64,000 nucleotides of DNA, taken from assembly GCA_027030245.1 (NCBI GenBank), contig JALVFE010000021.1, positions 1 to 64,000 of the forward strand. Direction: 5' to 3'. How positions within the stretch are numbered: position 1 is the stretch's first letter; every line of letters begins with the position of its first letter. The notes beneath the pieces were generated by a model, which was not told the DNA's origin, did not search any database, and worked only from the letters and a program-made list of their open reading frames with translations. The position numbers and the translations under genes were made by a program. This document shows positions 1 to 9,428 of the stretch, one piece after another. The DNA is from Melioribacteraceae bacterium (GTDB lineage: Bacteria; Bacteroidota; Ignavibacteria; Ignavibacteriales; Melioribacteraceae).

Positions 1-101
1 TTTGCATCTAGTAAAGTCATTCCGGTTACTCCGGCTTCTTCAAGTTTTTGAATTACCAATTCCGCCCTGTCATGTCTCACATACGCTTTTATTTCTTTCA
101 T
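1..101 (-). CDS. PII-like regulatory protein, 3' part outside window (partial)
   Basis: Only the first 33 codons are inside the window; the gene runs off the left edge. The translation begins MKEIKAYVRHDRAELVIQKL and continues into an AGVTGMT segment, the typical first beta-strand and helix of PII (GlnB-fold) trimeric signalling proteins. A strong Shine-Dalgarno (AGGAGGG) lies about 8 bases upstream of the ATG. It is the last visible gene of the cus operon, after cusA and a 33-codon ORF. A PII subgroup (PII-NG) is known to be encoded beside heavy-metal RND pumps, so a role in sensing or tuning metal efflux is a reasonable inference. The effector-binding T-loop is not visible here. Confidence 0.75.
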   Translation of the reverse strand, partial: MKEIKAYVRHDRAELVIQKLEEAGVTGMTLLDA

Positions 102-129
102 TTCCGTTCCCTCCTAATTAATTATAGTT

Positions 130-231
130 TTAATCTTTGCAACAGCTTTTTCCGTCTTTTGCTTTTTGAACTTTTCGATAAAGTAATAATCCCAATAAAG
201 CCGAAAGTATTACGAGAATAACTATTTCCAT
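130..231 (-). CDS. 33-residue membrane microprotein with C-terminal Cys-Cys
   Basis: A short ORF directly downstream of cusA. The ATG shares one base with the cusA stop codon (TGATG), which suggests translational coupling. The product has one acidic residue, a hydrophobic helix (residues 3-17, IVILVILSALLGLLL), a basic stretch (YRKVQKAKDGK) and the tail SCCKD, then TAA. The layout predicts a single-pass protein with a cytoplasmic basic tail carrying a vicinal Cys pair that could bind Cu(I) or another soft metal. It is reminiscent in design of small FeoB-associated Cys-rich proteins, but I cannot assign it to a family. The overlap, reading direction and lack of other coding potential are the support for it being real. 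Confidence 0.6.
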   Translation of the reverse strand: MEIVILVILSALLGLLLYRKVQKAKDGKSCCKD

Positions 232-3200
232 CAGTTTACCTCATCCGTTTTGTCAGAACTATTGCCGTTTGAAGTTGAGTTAAATGCGGGAATAAGTTTT
301 TTCAATTCTCTTTTTTTGATGATGTAGAAAATTGCCGGGAATAATGTAAGCTCCATAATCATACTTGTAATTATTCCTCCAACCATCGGTGCAGCAATTC
401 TTTTCATAACATCTGATCCGATTCCCGTTCCGATTATGATTGGGAAAAGACCAAGCATGGTTGTCATCACCGTCATCATTTTCGGGCGGATTCGTTTTAC
501 TGCTCCTTCGAATATGGCTTCGCGTAAATCGGATAAGGATTTTAACGTTCCTTTTTTCTTGAATTTATCGTAAGCTATATCGAGATAGAGTAACATAACT
601 ACGCCGGTCTCGGCACTGACTCCAAGCAGGGCGATAATACCGACCCATACCGCAACGCTTATGTTAAAGTCCGCCAAATACAAATACCATACAGCGCCAA
701 CCATCGAAAAGGGAAGTGCGAGAAGTATAATTCCCGTTTTAATCCAAGATTTCGTATTGATGTAAAGAAGCAGGATTACGAGCAAGAGCGTAATCGGGAT
801 AACCATTGCCAGTCTTTTACTTGAGCGTTCCATGTATTCGTATTGTCCGCTCCAGATTAGTGAATAACCGGCGAGAATTTTTATTTTTTCCGAAATTATC
901 TTCTTGGCGTTTTTAACGTAAGTTCCAACGTCTATATCTTTCAAGTCGATGTATACCCATGCGTTGGGTCTTGCGTTTTCCGACTTAATTGCAGGCGGAC
1001 CTTTTTTAATATTCAAATCAGCAAGTTCGGACAAAAGCACATATCCACCGCCTCTTATTGGAACCCTAACGCGTTTTAATTCTTCGATGTTTTCCCTGTA
1101 ATCGCGTTGATATCTTAAATTAACGGGGTATCTCTCCAAACCTTCAACAGTTTTTGTTATATTCATTCCGCCGATTGCTGACATAATCACATCTTGAACA
1201 TCGTCTATGGTTAAACCGTATCTGGCAATGGCATCTCTCTTAATATCGAAGTCGATATAATTACCGCCGGCAGACCTTTCCGCATACGCCGAACGAGTTC
1301 CGGGAATTGTTTTGGCAACTTGTTCAATTTCTTTTCCGATTTTTTGCAGAACGTTTATGTCGGGACCCGCAATTTTAATTCCCACCGGAGTTTTAATCCC
1401 TGTTGCAAGCATATCTATTCTGGTCTTTATCGGCATTGTCCATGCGTTTGTAAGTCCGGGAAACTGAATGGCGGAATTAAGTTCTTCTACCAGACTTTCC
1501 GGTGTAACGCCCGGGCGCCATTGATCACGCGGTTTTAATTGAATTGTCGTTTCGATCATCGATAAAGGTGCCGGATCGGTTGCGGTTTCCGCTCGACCGA
1601 TTTTACCGAAAACAGATTCGACTTCGGGAAATGTTTTAATGATTCTGTCAGTTTGTTGTAATATTTCCTTTGCTTTTGTAATTGAAATACCCGGCAGTGT
1701 TGTAGGCATGTAAAGCAAATCGCCTTCGTATAACGGCGGCATAAATTCCGAACCCAATTTAGCATAAGGGAAATATGTTATTACCATTATGAGAAAAGCC
1801 ACAACCAACACCGCCCAGCGTTGTTTCATTACGAAGTCAACCACAGGATGATATATCTTTGTCAAAAATTTTGTAATCGGATTATTCTCTTCCGTTCTCA
1901 TTTTACCTCTGACAAAAAATCCCAGCAATACGGGAATTATCGTAACTGCTAATATTGCAGCAGCCGCCATCGAATAGGTCTTTGTATAAGCCAGCGGTTT
2001 AAACAAACGGCCTTCTTGTTGTTCCAAAGTGAATACGGGTAAAAAGGAAACAGTTATTACCAAAAGAGAATAGAATATCGAAGGTCCGACCTCTTTTGCC
2101 GATTCCAAAATAATTGCCCAGTGCGGTTTTTGTTTATCTTTAGGGCGAGTTTGCTCTTTCGCCAAATGTGTGTGCGCGTTTTCCACCATAACAATTGCGG
2201 CATCAACCATTGCCCCGATTGCGATCGCAATTCCGCCGAGTGACATTATATTGGCATTAATCCCTTGCATTTCCATAATTATGTAGGAAGCTAATACGGC
2301 AGTGGGCAATGTAAATATTGCCACTAATGAACTTCTAACGTGAAGCAGAAATATCATTATTATCAAGGCAACGATTATACTCTCTTCGGTTAACGTATTT
2401 TTTAAATTTGCAATTGCTGCATTAATCAAATCCGATCTATCGTATGAAGTGATTATTTCTACATCGTCGGGAAGGGAAGTTTTCAGCTCTTCGATTCTTT
2501 CCTTAACTCTATTGATTACATCCAACGCATTTTCACCGTAACGCATCACTATAATTCCGCCGACGGTTTCTCCCTCTCCGTTCCAATCCGCCAAACCGCG
2601 TCTTAATTCCGGTCCGATATCGATAGTTGCAACATTTTCCAAATATATCGGTGTTCCGGTCTTGGGATTGAATCTGATTACAATTTTTTTCAAATCATCA
2701 ATACTTTTTATATAGCCCAAACCTCTAACCATAAATTCCATTTCGCTTATTTCAAGTAGTCTACCGCCTACATCATTATTACTTCGCTTTATTGCCATTT
2801 TAACTTTACTTAACGGAATTCCGAAAGATGCAAGTTTGTTGGGATCGATATTTACTTGATATTGTTTGACGAAACCGCCAATACTTGCTACTTCCGAAAC
2901 TCCGGGTAATGCGGAAAGTTCATATCGCAGAAACCAATCTTGAATTGAACGCAGTTCTTGTAAATCACGTTTATCGGATTTTAGTACATATTGGTAAACC
3001 CAACCGAGTCCGGTAGCATCGGGTCCTAAAGTAGGAGCAACGCCTTCGGGCAAGTCTTTTTGCAGAGAGCTTAAATATTCGAGTACTCTACTGCGTGCCC
3101 AGTAAATGTCAGTTCCATCTTCAAAAATTATATATACCATCGAAAATCCGAAGAAGGAATATCCGCGAACAACTTTCGCAAAAGGTACGGAAAGCATTTT

Positions 3201-3443
3201 GGTTGTCATCGGATATGTAACTTGATCTTCAACTATTTGCGGACCTTGTCCAGGATATTCCGTGAAAATTATTACCTGAACGTCACTCAAATCCGGTTGC
3301 GCATCGACCGGAATGTTATTGAGCGCCCATATTCCACCGGCAATCAATGCTATGGTTAATATGATTACCATAAATTTATTGTTTATCGACCATTCAATTA
3401 ATTTTGCAATTAAACCGTCTTTTTGATTTTCAGTTGCTACCAT
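231..3443 (-). CDS. cusA: CusA-type Cu(I)/Ag(I) RND efflux pump, inner-membrane subunit
   Basis: A proton-driven heavy-metal RND transporter of 1070 residues, the usual family length. The first membrane helix is near residues 23-42; the fourth carries the proton-relay motif GAMVDAAIVMVENAH. Three methionines match the copper-binding triad of E. coli CusA (M573, M623, M672): they lie in LLYMPTT (about residue 578), LSMIETT (about 628) and RIDMLATGI (about 677). This points to Cu(I)/Ag(I) rather than Zn/Co/Cd. It exports metal from the periplasm or cytoplasm through CusB and CusC. It follows cusB after a 100-bp repeat-containing gap and is coupled at its 3' end to a 33-codon ORF. Confidence 0.93.
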   Translation of the reverse strand: MVATENQKDGLIAKLIEWSINNKFMVIILTIALIAGGIWALNNIPVDAQPDLSDVQVIIFTEYPGQGPQIVEDQVTYPMTTKMLSVPFAKVVRGYSFFGFSMVYIIFEDGTDIYWARSRVLEYLSSLQKDLPEGVAPTLGPDATGLGWVYQYVLKSDKRDLQELRSIQDWFLRYELSALPGVSEVASIGGFVKQYQVNIDPNKLASFGIPLSKVKMAIKRSNNDVGGRLLEISEMEFMVRGLGYIKSIDDLKKIVIRFNPKTGTPIYLENVATIDIGPELRRGLADWNGEGETVGGIIVMRYGENALDVINRVKERIEELKTSLPDDVEIITSYDRSDLINAAIANLKNTLTEESIIVALIIMIFLLHVRSSLVAIFTLPTAVLASYIIMEMQGINANIMSLGGIAIAIGAMVDAAIVMVENAHTHLAKEQTRPKDKQKPHWAIILESAKEVGPSIFYSLLVITVSFLPVFTLEQQEGRLFKPLAYTKTYSMAAAAILAVTIIPVLLGFFVRGKMRTEENNPITKFLTKIYHPVVDFVMKQRWAVLVVAFLIMVITYFPYAKLGSEFMPPLYEGDLLYMPTTLPGISITKAKEILQQTDRIIKTFPEVESVFGKIGRAETATDPAPLSMIETTIQLKPRDQWRPGVTPESLVEELNSAIQFPGLTNAWTMPIKTRIDMLATGIKTPVGIKIAGPDINVLQKIGKEIEQVAKTIPGTRSAYAERSAGGNYIDFDIKRDAIARYGLTIDDVQDVIMSAIGGMNITKTVEGLERYPVNLRYQRDYRENIEELKRVRVPIRGGGYVLLSELADLNIKKGPPAIKSENARPNAWVYIDLKDIDVGTYVKNAKKIISEKIKILAGYSLIWSGQYEYMERSSKRLAMVIPITLLLVILLLYINTKSWIKTGIILLALPFSMVGAVWYLYLADFNISVAVWVGIIALLGVSAETGVVMLLYLDIAYDKFKKKGTLKSLSDLREAIFEGAVKRIRPKMMTVMTTMLGLFPIIIGTGIGSDVMKRIAAPMVGGIITSMIMELTLFPAIFYIIKKRELKKLIPAFNSTSNGNSSDKTDEVN

Positions 3444-3457
3444 ATTTTTCTCCGTAA

Positions 3458-3545
3458 ATTACTTTGTGTTCTTTGTGACATTTCTTTGTGCTCTTTGTGG
3501 TTACTCTTATTTACCGCAAAGAACGCGAAGGTTGCACAAAGAACT
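3458..3545. repeat. CTTTGTG-type repeat between cusB and cusA
   Basis: The 100-bp gap between cusB and cusA is filled by repeated CTTTGTG units, ending CTCTTTGTGGTT, followed by inverted units (CGCAAAGAACGCG, GCACAAAGAAC). The same vocabulary (AACCACAGAGGACACAAAG and its complement) forms the ends of two elements at 39.6 and 40.6 kb. It is probably a decayed or minimal copy of that family, lodged inside the operon, and it can fold into a hairpin that may lower cusA expression relative to cusB. Confidence 0.55.
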
Positions 3546-5175
3546 ATTTGTATTCAAAACCATGCTCTTTTAAATTCTTTTTAGCTTCTTCAATTGTTAC
3601 TTCTTTAAGATACATGCCGCAAACCGGGCATCTGCCTTCTTTATCCGAAATTACATTCCAATCCATTGGGTCTTGGTAAACTTTTCCGTCACCGTTTTTA
3701 TCAATCGCTTCAACATCAATTATTCCTTTGCGTATAATGTTTTCGGTTTGGTTATCCGAAACGTTTTTTGCGGATTTGGTCTCATCCGTTTCCATATCCA
3801 TAGTTTCGTCTTTTTTCCGTTCGTTCATTTCATTTTTGGCTGAAGAAAATAATTTAACGGCTGCTCTCAGACTGCTTTCCGAATCGAGCATAAATTGTCC
3901 GGAAACCACAATCATATCGTTTTCTTTCAAACCGTTCAGAACTTGGTAATAACCTTGCGAATATTGACCTAGAGTAATTTCGACTGGTTTGAATTTACCG
4001 TCGCCGAGAGAAAGTATTACTATATTGGATTTACCCCTTCTGATAACAGCGGTCTCGGGAACAACGGGTAATTTTTCCAATTTATTACCGAAGATTTCGA
4101 CATTTGCAAACATCGAAGGTTTTAATTCGTTGTTCCGGTTATCAAGATTGATTCGAACTTTAACTGTTCTGGTTACCGGATCGACGGTTGGGTAGATAAA
4201 TGAAATTTTACCTTTGTAAACTTTACCCGGTTTGTAAGTAAAGTAAATGTTAGCATCGTTACCGGTTTTAATTTTGTCCAAATCTCTTTCATAAATATCC
4301 GCCATTAACCACAATGAGTTAAGGTTTGCAACCTTCATAATTTCTTTGCCGGCTTTAATTTTATCGCCGCGCAAAACATTCTTTGTAATTACGGTTCCGT
4401 TAAAAGGTGCATAAAGAGTAACGTATTTCTTTACCTTCTTTGTTTTGATCAGATTATCTATTTCTTCCTTACTTACATCAAACAGTTCCAATTTACGCTT
4501 AGCATTTTCCAAAACGGAAGAACCGGAATTATAATTCAGTGCAGTTAACAATTCTTGTTGAGCGGCAACAAGATCAGGCGAATATATATCAACTAACTTT
4601 TGACCTTTTTTAACTTTTTGACCGGTATAATTGACGTAAAGATTTTCAATCCATCCGTCGATTTTTGTAGTAACCGAATATTCTTTTGTTTCGTCTGTAT
4701 CCAGATATCCGTTTGTATAAATAACCGGCGATAAACTTTTGCTTTTAATAACATCCATTTTTACATTCATACTTTGCAATACCGAACCGTCAACGGTCAC
4801 AACACCGGACGCTCCGCCTTCGTCTTCGTAAACGGGCACTAAATCCATTCCCATTTTAGATTTGCCGGGTGCATCATAAATTTCGTTGGGGTTCATCGGT
4901 GCACGCCAGTATAGAATTTTACGTTCACCCGGTTTTTTCTTTTCTTTGCTGGTTGTGTTTTTAATGGGAGTTAATTTCATCCCGCAAATGGGGCAGTTTC
5001 CGGGTTCTTTTTCTATTATATCGGGATGCATTCCGCAAGAATACAGCGTCCCTTCTTCGTCTTCATGAATATGATTTTCTGTTCCGCCGTAAGGAGCGAT
5101 TAAATATATTGCTCCGCCGCCGATGATTATTCCGGCTAATAAAATCAGTATGTAGGATAATAATTTATTCTTCAT
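3544..5175 (-). CDS. cusB: CusB-type periplasmic adaptor with extra metal-binding domains
   Basis: Membrane-fusion protein linking CusA to CusC. After an N-terminal membrane anchor (LLSYILILLAGIIIGGGAIY) come two short heavy-metal-binding modules (CGMHPDIIEKEPGNCPICGM, then a YWRAPMNPNE..KMGMDLVPVYE block), the lipoyl/barrel-sandwich and beta-barrel core, and a C-terminal third module (DPMDWNVISDKEGRCPVCGM). The extra modules are frequent in Bacteroidota CusB proteins and probably pick up copper in the periplasm. I place the start at 5175: it has a GGAG ribosome-binding site five bases upstream and overlaps cusC by 11 bp. An in-frame ATG at 5202 would overlap by 38 bp and add a charged stretch before the anchor. 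Confidence 0.9.
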   Translation of the reverse strand: MKNKLLSYILILLAGIIIGGGAIYLIAPYGGTENHIHEDEEGTLYSCGMHPDIIEKEPGNCPICGMKLTPIKNTTSKEKKKPGERKILYWRAPMNPNEIYDAPGKSKMGMDLVPVYEDEGGASGVVTVDGSVLQSMNVKMDVIKSKSLSPVIYTNGYLDTDETKEYSVTTKIDGWIENLYVNYTGQKVKKGQKLVDIYSPDLVAAQQELLTALNYNSGSSVLENAKRKLELFDVSKEEIDNLIKTKKVKKYVTLYAPFNGTVITKNVLRGDKIKAGKEIMKVANLNSLWLMADIYERDLDKIKTGNDANIYFTYKPGKVYKGKISFIYPTVDPVTRTVKVRINLDNRNNELKPSMFANVEIFGNKLEKLPVVPETAVIRRGKSNIVILSLGDGKFKPVEITLGQYSQGYYQVLNGLKENDMIVVSGQFMLDSESSLRAAVKLFSSAKNEMNERKKDETMDMETDETKSAKNVSDNQTENIIRKGIIDVEAIDKNGDGKVYQDPMDWNVISDKEGRCPVCGMYLKEVTIEEAKKNLKEHGFEYK

Positions 5176-6475
5176 CGTTTGTCTCCGTTGAATTTTTCGC
5201 AATATTATTTATTTCTTCCCCTAACAAATATTCAAGGGTAAATAAGTTTTTGTAGTATTCGGTTCTTACTTTTGCCAGTTCCACATTAAAATTCAGAATA
5301 TCGTTTTCAGCTTTAATTACATTGGCGAAATCGATTTTACCGACCTTGTAATCGGCAATTGCCGCATCAAAAGCCTGATTGGCTTGCGGTAAAAGTTCTT
5401 TTGTAATTAGATTTTCCCGGTTATACATTTCCACGAGATTTGCATTAACCGTTCCGATTGATTTAGCCAAGTTTTGTAAAGCCGTGTTATACTGATCGTT
5501 GTAATACGAACCAAGATGAATAGCTCTGTTTACCTTCTCTGTTTTGTTTCCGCCGTAATTTATTGGAAGTGAAATTCCCACAATCACCGAAAAGAAATCG
5601 ACATAATCCGTTGAAGTTTTGGCGCTGTAATCCCTTTGAGAATATTGCAAAGCCAATTTGAAGTTAGGGTAGAATGAATACTCAGCCGCTTTTTTCAAAA
5701 GCTCTGCTTTCTTCGTAGCAATTTTTATACTTTTTAATAATGGACGGTTTTCTTTCGCCAACTCAATAAGATTTACTTTTCCGGTATCAAAAAATTTAAT
5801 CGGCTTAACTTCAGGAGTGTTTATGCCGGCATTGCTTTCTCTTAACAGTAAGGCATTAAGTTTGGAAAGAACACTTCTTTCTTTTGATTTTAAAGTTTCT
5901 ATTCTGTTTTTAACTTGAGTTATTTGGACTTCAATCTGAACCAAATTTTGCAGACTTGCATTCCCGACGTCAAACTTTTGTTTCACCACATCTGAAATTT
6001 GCCTAAGCAAATTTATGCTTTCATAGGCATAGCGGATATTTTCCCTTATGAATTGTAACGTGTAAAAAAGTCCGGCAACTTCTTTTCTGATTTTATTTTT
6101 CAGGTCAACTATATTTTCTTTCACGATTGCCGTATCGATTGCTTTTGCATCGGCGGAAGAACTTAAAGCACCTGGAAAGGGAATTGCCTGAGATAGACCG
6201 ACGATTTTTCCCGTCATGGGTTCTTTCGTAAACGAAAATGAATTTGTCGGCATATTCACCAACCCCAATGTTAATACAGGGTCAGGTAAATTCGTTCCTA
6301 TTTCAATATTCGATTTGGCAATTTTGTATTTGGATTCCAACATTTTAATTTCCGGACTTACCGAAACCGCAGTATTGATTAAGTCGTTTAATGTTTCTGT
6401 TTTTGTCTTACTGTTTTGCGCATTAACAATTGTTATAGTTATCATCAATAGCACAATCAGAATTTTTGAGTTCAT
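5165..6475 (-). CDS. cusC: CusC-type TolC-family outer-membrane channel
   Basis: Outer-membrane efflux protein of 436 residues with a cleavable signal peptide (ILIVLLMITITIVNAQ). The body has the two long helical-coil halves of the TolC family, each with the alternating helix/loop pattern, for example LNDLINTAVSVSPEIKMLE at the N-terminus and AFDAAIADYKVGKIDFANVI near the C-terminus. It forms the exit duct for the CusBA pump. It has a GAGGG ribosome-binding site and overlaps cusB by 11 bp, so the three pump subunits are one transcription unit in the order C-B-A. Confidence 0.88.
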   Translation of the reverse strand: MNSKILIVLLMITITIVNAQNSKTKTETLNDLINTAVSVSPEIKMLESKYKIAKSNIEIGTNLPDPVLTLGLVNMPTNSFSFTKEPMTGKIVGLSQAIPFPGALSSSADAKAIDTAIVKENIVDLKNKIRKEVAGLFYTLQFIRENIRYAYESINLLRQISDVVKQKFDVGNASLQNLVQIEVQITQVKNRIETLKSKERSVLSKLNALLLRESNAGINTPEVKPIKFFDTGKVNLIELAKENRPLLKSIKIATKKAELLKKAAEYSFYPNFKLALQYSQRDYSAKTSTDYVDFFSVIVGISLPINYGGNKTEKVNRAIHLGSYYNDQYNTALQNLAKSIGTVNANLVEMYNRENLITKELLPQANQAFDAAIADYKVGKIDFANVIKAENDILNFNVELAKVRTEYYKNLFTLEYLLGEEINNIAKNSTETNDEE

Positions 6476-6575
6476 TTTTCCCTCAAAGATTAATTGTTTG
6501 AAAAAATTATTTCTATATGGAATTAAAGCTGTAGGAATACCTGCAGCTAAAACGGGATTTTAAAAAAAGAAATGG

Positions 6576-7028
6576 CTAGTTCAGAAAGGACTGAACCATC
6601 TTAAAAATCGGGAGTTTCTCGTGTAAAACGAATGTGGTGGAAGTATCAAATATTATTTGTTCCGTTTTCTCTTTTTCTTCATTAGGATTAATTGTGGAAA
6701 TAACAATAAGATTCCAATCCGATTTAAATTTCGGTGTAACAACATAATCTTTAGAAGATGCGAAATCGTTGACCAAATTGCAATTGTCAGCAGTCAACTC
6801 CATATCGCAAGAGTTATTAGTTTGATCTGTTAATTCCGATTTGCAGCAATCGTTTTGCATGTGATGAAACAAAGTGCATGTATGCGATTCGGAATCCATC
6901 GCACAAGCGCCACCGCAGTTATTTACCGGCAAGGCTAACAAGAGCGGGGAAATAACAAAATAAAGCAACAACAAAAAGGCAATTGCTTTTTTTGTCTTGG
7001 GTAATATGTTTTGCGGTTGTTTCATCAA
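6576..7028 (-). CDS. Secreted Cys/His-rich small protein upstream of cusC
   Basis: A 150-residue protein with an N-terminal hydrophobic export segment (AIAFLLLLYFVISPLLLALP). A cluster of potential metal ligands follows: CGGACAMDSESHTC, then LFHHMQNDCC and SCDMELTADNC. The C-terminal half has no cysteines. Position 100 bp upstream of cusC and on the same strand suggests it opens the cus operon. A periplasmic copper-binding or copper-sensing role is plausible from composition and context only; I do not recognise a named family. The second Met (residue 2) could also be the start. Confidence 0.7.
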   Translation of the reverse strand: MMKQPQNILPKTKKAIAFLLLLYFVISPLLLALPVNNCGGACAMDSESHTCTLFHHMQNDCCKSELTDQTNNSCDMELTADNCNLVNDFASSKDYVVTPKFKSDWNLIVISTINPNEEKEKTEQIIFDTSTTFVLHEKLPIFKMVQSFLN

Positions 7029-7152
7029 TTTTTATTTTTTATGAAAATTCTTTCGAAAGATAGTATTTAATAGAAAAAGGAGCGTTATACAATTTTCAAA
7101 AAATGTTGCAGAATTTTATTATGAACCTTTTATAAATATAAAAAAATATCCG

Positions 7153-8100
7153 TCAAATAAAAGAAAAATATTTCAACATTATTATTCCGCCGCTTAAAGT
7201 AAGGATTGAGAAAAGAGTGGAAACCACAATTATATCTCCGGCTAATTTAGAATTGCTTCCCATGGCATCAGCCATAATGAAGGATGCGATTGCGGTAGGA
7301 CTGGCAAACAAGATAAAAAGTATTCCCAACTGAACCGAGTCAAAATGTAGCAAAATTCCCGTAGCGGTTGCAATGACCGGAAATAGTAAAATTTTATTGA
7401 ATGATGCAATAAATGATAGCTTGGATGCTTCTTTTAATTTCCCGAAATTTAGCGAAGCACCGATTCCAATTAACGCAAGCGGCAGAGCAATCTTAGCTAA
7501 GTATGTTAATGTTGTTGTTAAAACTTGTCCAAACCCGATATGAAAAATCGAAAAGGGTAATGCCAGCAAAGCTGCAATTATTAAAGGATTCCCGATAATA
7601 TCGGTTGTTAATTTCACAAAATTAAATTTTCCTTCGTTATTAAATGGCAAAGTAAGAAAAATAACGGCTAAAATGTTGTATAACGGCATAATAAATGCCA
7701 ACAGCAGTGATGCTTTCCCAAGTTGTTCTTCTCCGAGTAGGTTGCTAATTAATGCCAATCCGATTATAGCAAAATTGCTACGGAAACTTCCTTGAGCGAA
7801 AACGCCTTTTTCTGTAGGTTCGGGAGTTAAAAAATTTGCGAGTATCCAACTATATATAGAAAAAACGGTGACCAATAAAACCGAAACCAAGATAAGCTTT
7901 CCGTCAAATGCTTTGTTAATCGTAATTGTTCCGATTTTTAGAAAGATCAGTGCAGGTAGGGAAATTTTAAAAACAAAGTTTGACGATTGAGATACGAAAG
8001 CTTCGGTAACCAAGCCGGTTTTTTTAAGAATAATTCCTAAAACAATTAAGAGGAAAATTGGTGAGACTATATTTAATGTAAAGAGAATGAGTTCAATCAT
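7153..8100 (-). CDS. AEC-family (auxin efflux carrier-like) permease
   Basis: A 315-residue integral membrane protein with about ten predicted helices in two halves, matching the AEC/malonate-efflux family (length normally 300-320). Helix-breaking Asn/Pro pairs of the family are present (GSFRSNFAIIGLALISNLLG in the first half, FILFASPTAIASFIMADAMG in the second). Bacterial members carry small organic acids or amino acids, but the substrate cannot be read from the sequence. It sits alone between the cus and czc operons, with its own upstream gap of 124 bp, and need not be connected to metal resistance. Confidence 0.85.
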   Translation of the reverse strand: MIELILFTLNIVSPIFLLIVLGIILKKTGLVTEAFVSQSSNFVFKISLPALIFLKIGTITINKAFDGKLILVSVLLVTVFSIYSWILANFLTPEPTEKGVFAQGSFRSNFAIIGLALISNLLGEEQLGKASLLLAFIMPLYNILAVIFLTLPFNNEGKFNFVKLTTDIIGNPLIIAALLALPFSIFHIGFGQVLTTTLTYLAKIALPLALIGIGASLNFGKLKEASKLSFIASFNKILLFPVIATATGILLHFDSVQLGILFILFASPTAIASFIMADAMGSNSKLAGDIIVVSTLFSILTLSGGIIMLKYFSFI

Positions 8101-8204
8101 ATTGCAAATTTTTTAATTGCAGTACAAATATAGTCAGATTTCTTTAGAATAATGTGAGTGTCTTAAAATGACGAGAGAAAAAAGAATAAAATAAAAAGGA
8201 AAAA

Positions 8205-8235
8205 CCGGCAGCAATATTTAACATTATACTGCCGG
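8205..8235 (-). terminator. Rho-independent terminator of the czc operon
   Basis: CCGGCAG and CTGCCGG form a 7-bp stem with a 17-base loop, 35 bp past the czcB stop codon. Read on the minus strand the stem is followed by a T-rich run. Confidence 0.7.
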
Positions 8236-8269
8236 TACATGGCAAAATTAAAAAGATTTTTAACGACTA

Positions 8270-9418
8270 CTAAAAAATCAGATTGAACGCCCCTTCAATT
8301 ACAACTTCAGCGGTATCTTCAAATTGATTTGCATTTAGAATTTCAGTAAACCCGTTATTGACTCTTCCTACTTTTACTTGAAACTTATTAAAATTATAAA
8401 AATTATCTGTAGATGATTTTTTAACCAAAATAAAATAGTTGTTTTCCACGTTTACAATAGCATCGGAAGGAAGTGCATAAGATTCTTCTTCGTTCACTTG
8501 AATTTCAGCTTGTATGTACATTCCGGGGATAAAATGTAATTTGTCTTTTTCATTTTTCAGATGTCCGTGAACGTTAATTGTTCTATCGGTCACATCCACC
8601 GCTTTTCCGACAAGGAAAACTTCTGCTTTATATTGTTGTTTGTTATTGTCAGGCAATGAAAAAATAATTGTTTGTCCTTTATGAATTTTATTGATGTCTT
8701 TTTCAAATACTTTTAATTCTAAGTGAATATGTTCAGTGCTAACTATTTCAACAGCTACACTGTTAGGGTCCAAGTATTGACCTTTTGTGATATTAACTTT
8801 TGTAATGTTTCCCGAAATGGGACTTTTAACCGATACATAACTTCTAATGTTGGAATAATCGAGATGTTCGGGGACTATATTGATCAAACGCAATTCTTTA
8901 TCAAGCGCTTCCATTTGTGCAAGTATTGTTAGATATTCAGATTCCGCTTTTAGATATTTTTTCTTTGATGTTACATTATCTTTTAGTAAAATTTTTTGTC
9001 TTTCAAATTCGGATTTTAAGTAAGATAATTTTGCTTTTGCGGTTAAATAATTTTGTTGCATCTCAATATATTTAGGATTTTGCAAAACAAAAAGTACATC
9101 TCCTTTTCTAACTTTTTTGCCTTCCAAAAGGTTAACGTTTTTAACAGTTCCACCGTAGAAAACACTTACGGCGACTTTATATTCGGGCGGTACGTCAAGC
9201 ATTCCGGCAACCTGAATTCTTTCTGAAAATGTTTGCTTTGTTATCTTTCCTAATTTCATTCCGGAGGTATTAAATTGTTCTTTGGTAATCTTTATTAAAT
9301 TTTCTCCGCTTTCGGGAATATTTGAGTTCATTACCGTTTCATTAGAAGTTTGCTCACCGCAAGAAAATATAAATATTGTAAGCAAAACGATACTAAGTGT
9401 AATTTTGTGAAATTTCAT
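8270..9418 (-). CDS. czcB: CzcB-type RND periplasmic adaptor lipoprotein
   Basis: Membrane-fusion subunit for the adjacent CzcA-type pump. The N-terminus is a lipoprotein signal (IVLLTIFIFSCGEQ, lipobox Cys about residue 20), so it is anchored in the inner membrane by lipid. A barrel-sandwich and beta-barrel core with a long helical hairpin (MQQNYLTAKAKLSYLKSEFE) follows. Unlike CusB here it lacks Cys-rich metal modules. I chose the ATG at 9418, which has AAGGA about 8 bases upstream and leaves 10 bp after the preceding stop; an ATG at 9439 would overlap the pump gene and add seven charged residues before the signal. Confidence 0.88.
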   Translation of the reverse strand: MKFHKITLSIVLLTIFIFSCGEQTSNETVMNSNIPESGENLIKITKEQFNTSGMKLGKITKQTFSERIQVAGMLDVPPEYKVAVSVFYGGTVKNVNLLEGKKVRKGDVLFVLQNPKYIEMQQNYLTAKAKLSYLKSEFERQKILLKDNVTSKKKYLKAESEYLTILAQMEALDKELRLINIVPEHLDYSNIRSYVSVKSPISGNITKVNITKGQYLDPNSVAVEIVSTEHIHLELKVFEKDINKIHKGQTIIFSLPDNNKQQYKAEVFLVGKAVDVTDRTINVHGHLKNEKDKLHFIPGMYIQAEIQVNEEESYALPSDAIVNVENNYFILVKKSSTDNFYNFNKFQVKVGRVNNGFTEILNANQFEDTAEVVIEGAFNLIF

Positions 9419-9428
9419 TTTATTGTCC

